Assembly: GCA_016713305.1 (NCBI GenBank)
Contig: JADJPK010000031.1
Coordinates: 434,001 to 498,000 of the forward strand
Length of the DNA: 64,000 nucleotides
Direction of reading: 5' to 3'
DNA from: Betaproteobacteria bacterium
Lineage (GTDB): Bacteria; Pseudomonadota; Gammaproteobacteria; Burkholderiales; Ga0077523
The position numbers and the translations under genes were made by a program. Of the stretch, positions 1 through 8,600 are shown piece by piece. Within the stretch, counting starts at the first letter, position 1; each line of letters begins with the position of its first letter. The notes beneath the pieces were generated by a model. That model did not search any database and was not told the DNA's origin. It was given only the letters and a program-made list of their open reading frames with translations.

Positions 1-456
1 GCCGACCAGCAGGAACGATGCGAGGCTCGTCAGTTCCCAGAAGAGCACCAGCAGCAGGAGATTGTCGGACAGTGCGATGCCGAGCATCGCGCCCATGAAC
101 GCCAGTAGCGTCGCGAAGAACCGGCCCGCGGGATCCGACTGCCCGAGGTAGTAGTGCGCGTACAGGATGACCAGAAGGCCGATGCCCAGGACCAGCCCCG
201 AGAACAGGAGCGCCCAGCCATCCAGCCGGAACGAAAGGTGAAGCCCGAGTGCCGGCACCCACGGCACATGCACCGAAGGCACGGCGCCGGCAGTGACATC
301 GAGGCTCAGGACACACAGGATCGCGGTGGCAGCAGCAGGGCCGACGGCCGCGGAAACCGCGATGACCGCACGGGTGCGCGCCCGGAACAGCACCGGCAGC
401 AACGCGCCGGAGAAGACCAGCAGCGGAATCAGCAGAAGGGCCACGGCGGACGTCAT
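1..456 (-). CDS. mrpA: MrpA/MnhA monovalent cation/H+ antiporter subunit A, N-terminal part
   Basis: Reading leftwards from an ATG at 456 gives 152 in-frame codons with no stop before the window edge, so the gene is cut off. The protein is strongly hydrophobic and contains the blocks HYYLGQSDP, FFATLLAFMGAMLG and LFWELTSLASFLLVG. These match the start of the large NADH-dehydrogenase-like subunit of the multi-subunit Na+/H+ (Mrp/Mnh) antiporter of the inner membrane. AGGG lies about ten bases before the ATG. The other subunits of this complex would be expected beyond the left edge. NuoL is the nearest alternative, but the FWELTSL block and its spacing fit MrpA better. Confidence 0.8.
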   Translation of the reverse strand, partial: MTSAVALLLIPLLVFSGALLPVLFRARTRAVIAVSAAVGPAAATAILCVLSLDVTAGAVPSVHVPWVPALGLHLSFRLDGWALLFSGLVLGIGLLVILYAHYYLGQSDPAGRFFATLLAFMGAMLGIALSDNLLLLVLFWELTSLASFLLVG

Positions 457-686
457 GCCCGTACCCTGTCGGCAAGCGACCCGGTCATGCGGCACCGGCC
501 GCACGCATGCGGCGAAAGCGGGTGGAGATCATCGGAATGGCGCGTTCGCATTGGAATGGATCCGGGAGTGCGTGGTCCGGGGACGGAATCGGTCATCGTC
601 CGAAGGTGTTGGCTACGGGCATCCCTCAATGTCGTGTCATGCACGCCGATAACCCGGTCACTGTGTCCCCTTTCCGAGGAATCGCC

Positions 687-1112
687 TTGAAACGCGTCGC
701 ACTCCTCCTGTCGGCCGTCCTGGTGACCGGCTGTTCGCTGCCGCTGCGCATGGTACCGGACAACCCCATCCCCATCTCCAACAGCTTCCAGCCCCCTCTC
801 GACGGCGTCGTGGCTGGACTGGTCATCGGCGCGGCTGCCTGGTACGTCCTGGATCCCAAGGCACCCAACTGGGAGGTGAAGACCATGCGCCTGGACACGG
901 AACGCGTCGAGATCCGGTTGCGGAAGAAGCGCTTCTCCACCGGCGGCGACGGCGAGGCCCAGTGGCTCTTCCAGCAGCACGCGAGGGAAATCGCCGACCG
1001 CAACGGGGCAGGCGGCTTCCAGATCCTTTCCTACACCGAAGAAATCGATTCGGAGACCACGTTCGCCCGCCGTCTGACCAGAGGGGTGGTCCGTCTGCTG
1101 CCACCCGCGTAA
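687..1112 (+). CDS. small predicted lipoprotein
   Basis: This encodes 141 residues from a TTG start preceded by a good ribosome site (GAGGA at 677-681). The chosen start gives a classical lipoprotein signal: a KR n-region, a short hydrophobic stretch and the lipobox LVTGC, with the lipidated Cys near residue 15. An ATG at 642 is possible but puts the signal far from the N-terminus. The mature part holds one hydrophobic stretch (GLVIGAAAWYVLD) and then a charged domain, with no motif I recognise. It is probably anchored in the outer membrane. Function unknown. The gene is divergent from the antiporter gene. Confidence 0.7.
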   Translation: MKRVALLLSAVLVTGCSLPLRMVPDNPIPISNSFQPPLDGVVAGLVIGAAAWYVLDPKAPNWEVKTMRLDTERVEIRLRKKRFSTGGDGEAQWLFQQHAREIADRNGAGGFQILSYTEEIDSETTFARRLTRGVVRLLPPA

Positions 1113-1236
1113 GGAATTCGCGGCAAGCACCGCTCGGCGGGATCCTCCGGTCCCGATTCGTGTGCAGTCCGGTCCCGGGAACTTCCGGTCACACCGTACA
1201 CTCTGCAGGTCACACGAACTCCACGCTCCCCCAGAC

Positions 1237-2205
1237 ATGTTCCACCGAGATCGGTTCCCCTCGCCTGCTTCATCCGGATGCTTTCACGGGGGCAGGATCC
1301 TGCTTGCGGCACTGGGACTGGTGCTGATCCTGGCTGCGTCGGGAGCGTCGGCACAGACCGTCTATGCCGATCCGGCCGGCCGATTCTCCCTCGACATACC
1401 GAAGAACTGGAGCGTGATCTCCAGAGCCGGCGGGCGCGTCACGATCGGGACCCGCTCCAGCAGTGCCGCCGTGACTTTCCGTGACGACGCATCTGCCGAC
1501 ATCGTGCTTTCGCAGCTCTTGGACGAAACGGCGAGATCATGGACACGTGTCGCGGTCACCGAACGCTCCGTGGTGACGACTGCCGGAGCGACCGGCTCTG
1601 TCGTGATCGGAACGGGCGTGAATCCCAGGAGCGTGCCAAGCATCTTTCGCATCGCGGTCGTGCCGCTGCAGGGCGGCATCCTGTCGATCGAGTCCGCCGT
1701 ACCCAAGGAACACTACGGGCTGACGCGGCTTGCGCTGGAGAATCTGGAGGAAAGCGTGATGGCCGGCGTACCCGTGTCCCCTGCGCGGACAGAACCTGCC
1801 GTCGACCGTGATGCTGCCGAGATGGAGGAGGCCATGCGCGCCGGCATCGTTTCGCGCGAACAGGCGGGCACGAACGAAACCGCATCGCAAGCTGCCGCGC
1901 CTCCTCCGCCAGCGGCGAAAGGCAAGGCGGTGTTGGGCGTGCGCGCTCGCGATCTGAGCGAGACCGAGGGACTTCGCCTGGGACTCGAGCGCGGTGCCGT
2001 CGTCGCGGCCGTCGTGCCCGAAGGGCCCGCCCATCGGGCGGGTCTTCTAGCCGGAGACATCGTGACCCGTCTGGATGGCATTCCGATTCCCGACGCCTCC
2101 GCGCTGGTGCACGCGGTCTCCCGCCGCAAGCCAGGAGAAACCGCCGTGCTGGAAATCCGGCGCGGCGAAGAGACCACCCGCATTCGAATCGAACTCGGCG
2201 GTTGA
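1237..2205 (+). CDS. secreted protein with C-terminal PDZ domain
   Basis: This encodes 322 residues. After a positively charged lead-in there is a hydrophobic segment ending in ASGASA, a likely signal-peptidase site near residue 39. Residues 40-180 form a beta-rich domain beginning YADPAGRFSLDIPKNW, reminiscent of PsbP/DcrB-like folds. A low-complexity Ala/Pro linker follows, and about residues 215-320 look like a PDZ domain (LGVRARDL, AGLLAGDIVTRLDGIPI). No serine-protease triad is visible, so it is not a DegP-type protease. A periplasmic scaffold or chaperone-like role is inference. The start is uncertain because the ribosome site is weak. Confidence 0.65.
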   Translation: MFHRDRFPSPASSGCFHGGRILLAALGLVLILAASGASAQTVYADPAGRFSLDIPKNWSVISRAGGRVTIGTRSSSAAVTFRDDASADIVLSQLLDETARSWTRVAVTERSVVTTAGATGSVVIGTGVNPRSVPSIFRIAVVPLQGGILSIESAVPKEHYGLTRLALENLEESVMAGVPVSPARTEPAVDRDAAEMEEAMRAGIVSREQAGTNETASQAAAPPPPAAKGKAVLGVRARDLSETEGLRLGLERGAVVAAVVPEGPAHRAGLLAGDIVTRLDGIPIPDASALVHAVSRRKPGETAVLEIRRGEETTRIRIELGG

Positions 2206-2236
2206 AACAGGGTGGCCGCGCGCCCCTGTCGCGCGG

Positions 2237-3610
2237 TCAGCCTTGGCCCGGGCTCTCTCGCTGCAACAATGTCTCGAAATGCATCTCCTGTTCACACCAC
2301 GCGGCAATCGCAAGCAGGTGGTTCGATTCCAGGGGCCGGGCGACGAGCTGCAGCCCGAGGGGCAGGCCCCGGGGTCCCAGCCCCGTGGGAATGCTGATCG
2401 CCGGAACGCCCAGAAGAGTCCACAACGAGCAGAAGGCGGGATCGCCCGTGGCACCGAGGCCTTCGGGGGCTTCGCCGGGCGCCGGTGGCGTGATGACCGC
2501 CGAGTGCCGATCCTCGAGGAAGCTCTGGAAATCGCCGATCAACCTCAGCCGGGCATCGAGGGCAGACCGGTAGGCCGTCTCGGTCGTGTTTTCCCCCTCG
2601 TCCAGGGCGGCATTCAGGAAATCGCTGAACAGCGCACGTTGCGTGGCGCGGATCGGAGCCGCGCCGCGCGCTGCCTCGTACAGCATGATCGTCCGGTGTA
2701 CTCGCCAGGCGTCGGCGAACGCCGCGGGCAGTTCGCGTTCTTCGACCTTCGCGCCCGCGCTTCTCAGCACTTCGATGTCCTGCGCGAACCGATCCCGCTG
2801 GGCACTCGGCGCCTTCTCCCACACCGGCGTGCGCACGGCAATCAGCGCCGGAAGTGCTCGCAGCGGAGGGATGCGATGCCCGATGTCGCCGCTTCGCCGT
2901 GTCAGCCACGAGGCGGCCAGACCCGCGTCGGCGACACATCGTGCGAATACGCCCGGCTGATCCAGGGTCCCGGAAAACGGCAGCACACCCTCGGTGGCGA
3001 TCTGCCCGAATCCCGGTTTGAATCCCACCACCCCGCACAAGGCAGCCGGCCGGATCACCGAGCCATTGGTCTGCGTTCCCAGTGCGGCCGGAACCATGCC
3101 GCATGCGACGGCCGCGGCAGATCCGCTGGACGAACCTCCGGGCGTGTGCCCGGGGTTCCACGGGTTGCGAGTCTTGGAGGGCACCATGAAGGCGAATTCG
3201 GTGGTGACCGTCTTGCCCATCGGAATCGCACCGGAGCGCTCCAGCGCATGCACGAGCGGCGCGGACTCCCGCGGCCAGTGATCGGCGTACACGGGCGAGC
3301 CCATGCCCGTGGGCATGCCTCGCACATCGATCAGATCCTTGATGCCGATCGGCACTCCGGCGAGAGATCCGTCGTCCTCGGGCGCTTTCTTCGCTGCTCG
3401 GCCGTCCCGGTGACGAATTGTCCTGCGGGCATCGGACTCGCGGCAGGCCGCGATCAGGCTGGCTTCGTCGAGCCATGCCCAGGCGCGGATGCGGTCCTCC
3501 AGCGCACGGGTCCGGGCGATCAGAGCGATGGCGAGCGATTCGGAGGTGCACTCCCCCCGTCCGATGGCACGGGCAGCTTCCGCCAGGCCCAGCGTATGCA
3601 GGGGCACCAT
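2237..3610 (-). CDS. amidase signature family protein
   Basis: This encodes 457 residues and shows the amidase-signature core: the lysine in GVPIGIKDLIDV (about residue 90), the glycine/serine-rich loop GGSSSGSAAAVA holding the cis-serine and nucleophilic serine (about residues 160-175), and the block SVIRPAALCGVVGFKP. Such enzymes hydrolyse a carbon-nitrogen amide bond through a Ser-cisSer-Lys triad. Length and lack of gatB/gatC neighbours argue for a catabolic amidase rather than the GatA subunit of tRNA amidotransferase. It starts one base after the damaged hydroxyacid dehydrogenase gene ends and is the last gene of the lut-side cluster. The substrate is unknown. Confidence 0.85.
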   Translation of the reverse strand: MVPLHTLGLAEAARAIGRGECTSESLAIALIARTRALEDRIRAWAWLDEASLIAACRESDARRTIRHRDGRAAKKAPEDDGSLAGVPIGIKDLIDVRGMPTGMGSPVYADHWPRESAPLVHALERSGAIPMGKTVTTEFAFMVPSKTRNPWNPGHTPGGSSSGSAAAVACGMVPAALGTQTNGSVIRPAALCGVVGFKPGFGQIATEGVLPFSGTLDQPGVFARCVADAGLAASWLTRRSGDIGHRIPPLRALPALIAVRTPVWEKAPSAQRDRFAQDIEVLRSAGAKVEERELPAAFADAWRVHRTIMLYEAARGAAPIRATQRALFSDFLNAALDEGENTTETAYRSALDARLRLIGDFQSFLEDRHSAVITPPAPGEAPEGLGATGDPAFCSLWTLLGVPAISIPTGLGPRGLPLGLQLVARPLESNHLLAIAAWCEQEMHFETLLQRESPGQG

Positions 3611-3611
3611 G

Positions 3612-4564
3612 TCAGCGACGCTTGCACTCCGGGTTGAGCAGGTTCGGCGGCTCCCCGTTCGTGAGCGCCGCGACGCAATTGCGGGCGGCCGTGTTGGCCA
3701 TCGCCTTGCGCGTCGGCTCCGAGGCCGACGCTATGTGCGGCGAGAGCACGACGTTCTTCAGTTCCAGGTATCCCGGATTGAAGTTCGGCTCGTTCTCGTA
3801 GACGTCCAGGGCCGCGGCGTAGATGCGCTTCTCCTTCAGAGCCTGCACGAGGGCTGCGTCATCCACGATGCCACCGCGCGCGACGTTCACCAGAACCGCC
3901 GTCCGCTTCATCAGTTCGATCTCGCGCGCACCAATGAGATTAGCAGGACCACGATGTCGCATTCCCGGAGCAGATCGTCCTTGGTACGATACTCGGCCTG
4001 GCACTGCGCTTCCGTCGCGGCATCGAGCGGGGTGCGATTGTGGTAGCGGATCTTCATGTCGAAACCCAGCGCGCGCCTGGCGAGCGCCTGACCGATTCGC
4101 CCCATGCCGATGATCCCCAGCGTTGCGCCGTGTACGTCCACGCCCAGCATCTGCTTGAGGAAGTTCGCCTTCCATTGGCCCGCGCGCAGGTAGTGCTCCG
4201 CCTCCGTGAGCCGGCGGCACGCGGCGATCACCAGCCCGAAGGCAAGGTCTGCCACGCTTTCGGTCAGCACCCCCGGGGTGTTGGTCGCCATGATGCCGCG
4301 GGCGGTGCAGGCCGCGACATCGATATTGTTGTAACCGACCCCGATGTTGGCGATGACCTTCAGCTGGGGGCAGCGGTCCAGCAACGCGGCATCGATCCTG
4401 TCGGACGTCGATACGACGGCCCCCTGCTTGTCGGCCAGCCGCGCCGCCAGTTCGTCGGGACTGTAACGGACGTCCGCCTGGTTGGATTCGACTTCGCAAT
4501 GCGCGGACAGCAGTTCCAGCGTTTCGTCGAAGACTTCGCGGCTGACGAGTACTCGGGGCTTCAT
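3612..4564 (-). pseudogene. D-2-hydroxyacid (glycerate/glyoxylate) dehydrogenase, disrupted by an internal deletion
   Basis: The first part (4564 to about 3945) reads MKPRVLVSREVF and includes NIGVGYNNIDVAA and the NAD-binding loop GIIGMGRIGQALA, then DDLLRECDIVVLL. The rest of the family sequence (LIGAREIELM, VNVARGGIVDDAALV, the catalytic HIASAS region) continues in another frame to 3612. At the junction about eight or nine residues that normally separate the VVLL strand from LIGARE are missing, so this looks like a deletion of about 25 bp rather than a one-base slip. The full enzyme would reduce glyoxylate/hydroxypyruvate or oxidise D-2-hydroxyacids with NAD(P). It lies downstream of lutABC. 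It is either a true pseudogene or an assembly fault. Confidence 0.8.
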
Positions 4565-4780
4565 GGGGGCGATGCTCAGGAAAGTGGCGGGAGGGAATTC
4601 CCCGGCGATTCTAACGGCAGCGTCGCAGGCTCTGCCACTGCGTTTCCTGCCGGTGGCCGCCAAGCCATTGCGATCGGAAGCCGGTACCACGCATCGAGGG
4701 AGCGTTGTCCCCAGGGAAGCGCCCGCTTCGGATGCTCGGAAAAGGGCGGCCCCGCGCCGCCGCGAGGCCGGTCGGCGGAA

Positions 4781-5434
4781 CTACCCGGCGACGATGATGA
4801 CGTGCACCCGGAAGGGCCCGTGGGCGCCGATCTGAAGCTGTCCTTCGATGTCGGCCGTACGGGAAGGGCCCGACACCAGGTTGATCGCACGGGGAGGCTC
4901 TCTGCCTTCCGTGCGCATGAGCGCCCAGGCTTCCTCCATGGCGGGGACGAGCCTGCTCGCGGAGATGACGGCGATGTGGGTGTCCGGCAGGAGGCTCGTC
5001 GCCGCATGGGTCTCGGGGCTGGACAGGAACACGAGCGTTCCGGTCTCGGCGATGCCGCAGTAGGCGCCGGTGACCCCGACGGCATCATCGCCCCGGGACG
5101 GGCGAGATTGCATCTCGACGCCCGCGGACGCCCAGTCCAGCGATGCCAATTCCGGCCAGCAAACGGCCCGGAAAGGCAGGTTCTTCTCCTGCAGATAGCG
5201 CGCCACGGCGGCAGGTATTTCGTCGACCGATGCCACGTCGTCCACGGTGCTCGACATGCGAACGCACTGCTCGCGGAAACGCTGCAGCGGATCCCAGGAC
5301 AGCGACGGACGCACACTGATCGGATGTTCGTCGAATCTCGCATCGACCGCCTGGAGTTCGGCCGGCGTCGCCGACGACCCGGCGGCCTTGCGAGCTTCGC
5401 GGATGCGCTTGAGGATGTTTTCGCGTGCGCCCAT
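4781..5434 (-). CDS. lutC: LutC/YkgG family lactate utilisation protein
   Basis: This encodes 217 residues, beginning MGARENILKRIREA and ending in the family's PFRVHVIIV block. The glycine-containing stretch GVTGAYCGIAETGTLV is the typical LUD-domain signature. LutC is the smallest subunit of the LutABC L-lactate dehydrogenase complex, which oxidises lactate to pyruvate. It starts 14 bases after lutB ends (GGAG lies just before the ATG), so the two are co-transcribed. The 216 bases behind it, before the next gene, hold nothing I recognise. Confidence 0.87.
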   Translation of the reverse strand: MGARENILKRIREARKAAGSSATPAELQAVDARFDEHPISVRPSLSWDPLQRFREQCVRMSSTVDDVASVDEIPAAVARYLQEKNLPFRAVCWPELASLDWASAGVEMQSRPSRGDDAVGVTGAYCGIAETGTLVFLSSPETHAATSLLPDTHIAVISASRLVPAMEEAWALMRTEGREPPRAINLVSGPSRTADIEGQLQIGAHGPFRVHVIIVAG

Positions 5435-5447
5435 GGTCTCCTCCGGT

Positions 5448-6893
5448 CTACCGGCGGCGCGCCGCGTAGAGTTCGCGGAACGTCCGGCCTTCGGGTGCCG
5501 GCATGTCGCGCCCTTCCGTCCAGCCATTCCCGGGCAGCTTGTGAATCGCCTTTTCGGCGCCCCCCATGTTGCGGCCCATGCGCGCGGCGAACTTGGTGAG
5601 CAGGGCGTACATGCCCGGACGCCGCGCGGCCCACGACCAGAGCTTGAGACCCAGCCGCTCCTGCCAGGGACGCAACCCCCGCTCGAACTGCTTCTCGCGC
5701 AGCTTGCGCATGAGTTCCGGCAACGGAATGCGTACGGGACAGACCACGCCGCACTGGTTGCACAACGTCGCCGCGTTGGGCAGGTCGAGCGCCTTCTCCA
5801 GACCGATGTAGTTCGGCGTAAGCACGGACCCGATCGGGCCCGGGTACACCCAGCCGTAGGCGTGTCCGCCGATGTTCTGATAGACGGGGCAGTGATTCAT
5901 GCAGGCGCCGCAGCGGATGCAACGGAGCGCATCCTGCATGTCGGTCCCCAGCATGCTCGTGCGGCCACCGTCGACGATGATCACATGATTCTCTTCGGGA
6001 CCGTCCGTATCGCCGGCACGCTTCGGGCCGGTATTGATCGAGACGTAATTGCTGATCGATTGTCCGGTGGCCGATCGGGCCAGCACGCGCATGATGCAGG
6101 CGGCGTCTTCCAGCGTCGGCAGCACCTTCTCCACGCCCGTGATCGCCACGTGGACGCGCGGCAGCGTCGTCGTCATCCGCCCGTTGCCCTCGTTCGTGAC
6201 GATGAACGTGGAACCGGTCTCGGCGATGAGGAAGTTCGATCCCGAGATGCCCATGTCGGCCGAAAGGAAGTGCTCGCGCAGGAACTTGCGGGCTTCCATG
6301 GTGAGTTCGGAGATGTCGGTCTTGCGGGGCGTCTTGTGATGCTGATGGAACAGGTCCGCGATGTCTTCCCGGTTCTTGTGGATGGCCGGAGCGATGATGT
6401 GCGACGGCGTCTCGCCGGACAACTGGATGATGTATTCCCCGAGGTCCGTCTCCACCACCTGGACCCCCTGCGCTTCGAGGGCATCGTTGAGATGGCTTTC
6501 CTCGCTGACCATCGACTTCGACTTGATGATCTTCTTCACCGCATTGCGCTTCGCGATCTCCACGACGATGCGGTTGATGTCCTCATGGGTCTCGGCCCAG
6601 TGAACATGCGTGCCGCGCGCGGTGGCCTCCCGCTCGAAACGCTCGAGCCAGACGTCCAGCATGGCGAGCGAGCGGTTGCGCACTGCCGCTGCCGCGGTGC
6701 GAAGATCCTCGAAGTTCTCCACCTCGCCCACGGCGCGCGCCCTGGCACCGGCCAGATTGAAGTTGCGCATCGCACGCTGGATCTTGGCGTTGGTGAGGCT
6801 GTCGTGCGCGCGCTGCTTGAAGAGCGGTGCGGGCGACGAGGGCGCCGATCCGGCGTTCGAGGCTGCCACCGTGGTGGACTGGGAGGATGTCAT
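5448..6893 (-). CDS. lutB: LutB iron-sulfur lactate utilisation subunit
   Basis: This encodes 481 residues. The N-terminal two thirds form a LUD domain (SKSMVSEESHLND, FLIAETGSTFIVTNEGNGRM). The C-terminal part has two ferredoxin-type clusters, CIRCGACMNHCPVY at about residue 320 and CNQCGVVCPVRIPLPEL at about residue 380, enough for two 4Fe-4S clusters. LutB passes electrons from lactate oxidation with LutA and LutC at the cytoplasmic face of the membrane. The ATG at 6893 was chosen because upstream codons are not family-like. It follows lutA by 31 bases. Confidence 0.9.
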   Translation of the reverse strand: MTSSQSTTVAASNAGSAPSSPAPLFKQRAHDSLTNAKIQRAMRNFNLAGARARAVGEVENFEDLRTAAAAVRNRSLAMLDVWLERFEREATARGTHVHWAETHEDINRIVVEIAKRNAVKKIIKSKSMVSEESHLNDALEAQGVQVVETDLGEYIIQLSGETPSHIIAPAIHKNREDIADLFHQHHKTPRKTDISELTMEARKFLREHFLSADMGISGSNFLIAETGSTFIVTNEGNGRMTTTLPRVHVAITGVEKVLPTLEDAACIMRVLARSATGQSISNYVSINTGPKRAGDTDGPEENHVIIVDGGRTSMLGTDMQDALRCIRCGACMNHCPVYQNIGGHAYGWVYPGPIGSVLTPNYIGLEKALDLPNAATLCNQCGVVCPVRIPLPELMRKLREKQFERGLRPWQERLGLKLWSWAARRPGMYALLTKFAARMGRNMGGAEKAIHKLPGNGWTEGRDMPAPEGRTFRELYAARRR

Positions 6894-6924
6894 GGGAGGT
6901 CCGGTCCGGCGAAACGCCGATTCG

Positions 6925-7662
6925 TCAGGACGAGGAATCGTCCACGCCGGCCAGCACTTCCGCGACGTGAAGCACGCGGGTGCGCGTGTCGCCTCGCCGC
7001 CTGAGCCGGCCTTCGATGTTGAGAATGCAGCCCAGATCGCCCAGCACGACCGCATCGGCACCCGTGGTGGCGATGTCCTCGCACTTGCGCTCGGCGATCC
7101 GAGCGGAGATTTCCCCGTACTTCACGGCGAAGGTGCCGCCGAATCCACAGCAATACTCGGGAGTCGTCATTTCCTTGAGCGAAAGTCCGGGAACCTTGGC
7201 AAGCAAGGCCCGCGGTTGCACCTTCACCCCCAGTTCGCGCAGGCCGGAGCATGAGTCGTGGTACGTGACCGTTCCGTCGAATCGCCCCGGAACGCTCTCG
7301 ACCTTGAGCACGTTCACCAGGAAATCCGTGAGTTCGAGCGTGCGCTCCGACACGCGTGTGAGCAGCCGGGCGTCCTCTGCCGAATCGGCCAGCAGCTCCG
7401 GATAGTGCGCGCGGATCATTCCACCGCAGGAACCGGACGGAACGACGATGTAGTCGCAGCCATCGAACTCGCGCAGGACCTTGCGGGCGAGTTCCCGCGC
7501 CGTGGCACGGTCGCCCGAATTGAAGGCAGGCTGACCGCAACAGGTCTGCGTCGCAGGGACGACGACTTCACAACCGGCGGCTTCGAGCAGCTTCAGGGCG
7601 GCGAATCCGATGCGGGGCCGCATGAGATCCACCAGGCAGGTGACGAACAGTCCGACTTTCAA
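6925..7662 (-). CDS. lutA: LutA (CCG-domain) lactate utilisation subunit
   Basis: This encodes 245 residues with two cysteine-rich CCG domains: QTCCGQPAFNSG with SGSCGGMI in the first half, and HDSCSGLRELG with EYCCGFGGTFAVK in the second. These bind an unusual iron-sulfur cluster in LutA, GlpC and heterodisulfide-reductase subunits. It is the first gene of the lutABC run and faces the IclR regulator across 118 bases that contain a long perfect inverted repeat. A lactate-responsive repressor acting there is the simple reading. Glycolate oxidase GlpC-like function is less likely given the LutB/LutC partners. Confidence 0.9.
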   Translation of the reverse strand: MKVGLFVTCLVDLMRPRIGFAALKLLEAAGCEVVVPATQTCCGQPAFNSGDRATARELARKVLREFDGCDYIVVPSGSCGGMIRAHYPELLADSAEDARLLTRVSERTLELTDFLVNVLKVESVPGRFDGTVTYHDSCSGLRELGVKVQPRALLAKVPGLSLKEMTTPEYCCGFGGTFAVKYGEISARIAERKCEDIATTGADAVVLGDLGCILNIEGRLRRRGDTRTRVLHVAEVLAGVDDSSS

Positions 7663-7691
7663 GAGGACGATCTTCCGAAAAAGGCGCGCGG

Positions 7692-7697
7692 ATCATA
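7692..7697 (-). promoter_or_regulatory. candidate -10 box of the lut operon
   Basis: On the minus strand TATGAT lies 30 bases before the lutA start codon, preceded by a 20-base stretch up to the large inverted repeat at 7717-7745. No good -35 is visible, so activation or control by the protein that binds the repeat is likely. This is inference from position. Confidence 0.35.
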
Positions 7698-7716
7698 CCA
7701 CGGTGACATCCACGAG

Positions 7717-7745
7717 CCGCCGATTCCGCATCGCGGAATCGGCGG
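7717..7745. promoter_or_regulatory. perfect 13-bp inverted repeat, predicted IclR-family operator
   Basis: CCGCCGATTCCGC, a spacer of three bases (ATC), then its exact reverse complement. The core ATTCCGC-N3-GCGGAAT has the size and form of IclR-family operators. It sits between the divergent lutA and iclR-type genes. It overlaps the position of the -35 of the regulator's own promoter (TAGAAT -10 at 7747-7752) and lies just upstream of the lut -10. Binding here would control both genes and give autoregulation. Confidence 0.7.
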
Positions 7746-7780
7746 ATAGAATCGGGCCTTGTCTCCTTTGTGAAGCCCCC

Positions 7781-8554
7781 GTGCCCCCACCCCCTGCCAA
7801 GGCCTCCATACAGGTCATCGAACGGATGATGGATCTCGTGGACGCGCTGGCGGCCAGCCACGAACCCATGAATCTGAAGCGCCTCGCGGCGGAGACGGGA
7901 CTGCACACGTCGACGGCGCACCGCATTCTCGGCGTCATGGTCGACCACCGGATCATCGACCGCGTCGAGCCCGGGCAGTACCGGCTGGGCATCCGGCTTC
8001 TCGAACTGGGGCACCTGGTGAAGTCGCGCATCGATCTGCGCACCGAGGCGTTGCCGGTGATGCAGGCGTTGCACGACGAATTGCACGAGACCGTCAACCT
8101 CTCGGTGCGGCAGGGAGACGAGATGGTCTACATCGAGCGTCTGGTTTCGGACCGGCAGGCCATGCGGGTCGCGCACCTGATCGGAGCCCGGGCACCACTG
8201 CACGTGACCGCCGTGGGCAAGATCTTCCTGCTCGAGGATGGTCCGGAGGTCTGTCACCAGTACGCGTTGCGGACGCAGTTGCCCGGACTGACCCGGAACA
8301 CCATCCGGGATCTGGGGACCCTGAGCCGGGAGATCGAGAAGTCCCGCAAGACCGGGTATGCGTTCGATCACGAGGAAGCCGAGCCGGGCGTGTCCTGCGT
8401 GGGTGCCGGCATCCGCGACGACGAGGGACGGCTCATTGCGGGATTGTCGTTGTCCGCACCGTCCAATCGGCTCGACCGTTCCTGGGGCGTGCGCGTGAAG
8501 GAGGCGGCCGACGCGATCTCGCGGGCGATCGGCTGGAATTTCCTGCGCAACTGA
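7781..8554 (+). CDS. IclR-family transcriptional regulator
   Basis: This encodes 257 residues from a GTG start. An N-terminal winged helix (SIQVIERMMDLVDALA, LKRLAAETGLHTSTAHRILG) is followed by the IclR effector-binding domain (LGARAPLH-type region at IGARAPLHVTAVGKIFL, and VSCVGAGIRDDEGRLIAGLS). IclR proteins bind palindromic operators as dimers or tetramers and respond to small acids. Its divergence from lutABC and the palindrome between them suggest it controls lactate or hydroxyacid use. The ligand is not shown by the sequence. Confidence 0.88.
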   Translation: MPPPPAKASIQVIERMMDLVDALAASHEPMNLKRLAAETGLHTSTAHRILGVMVDHRIIDRVEPGQYRLGIRLLELGHLVKSRIDLRTEALPVMQALHDELHETVNLSVRQGDEMVYIERLVSDRQAMRVAHLIGARAPLHVTAVGKIFLLEDGPEVCHQYALRTQLPGLTRNTIRDLGTLSREIEKSRKTGYAFDHEEAEPGVSCVGAGIRDDEGRLIAGLSLSAPSNRLDRSWGVRVKEAADAISRAIGWNFLRN

Positions 8555-8600
8555 ACCGGCGAGCGGCCCTCCTCGGCCGCCCTTTTCCGGGACGCGGACG

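Noticed and set aside
5247..7004. 585-codon plus-strand frame opposite lutB/lutC
   Set aside because: Shadow; lutB motifs on the other strand are unambiguous.
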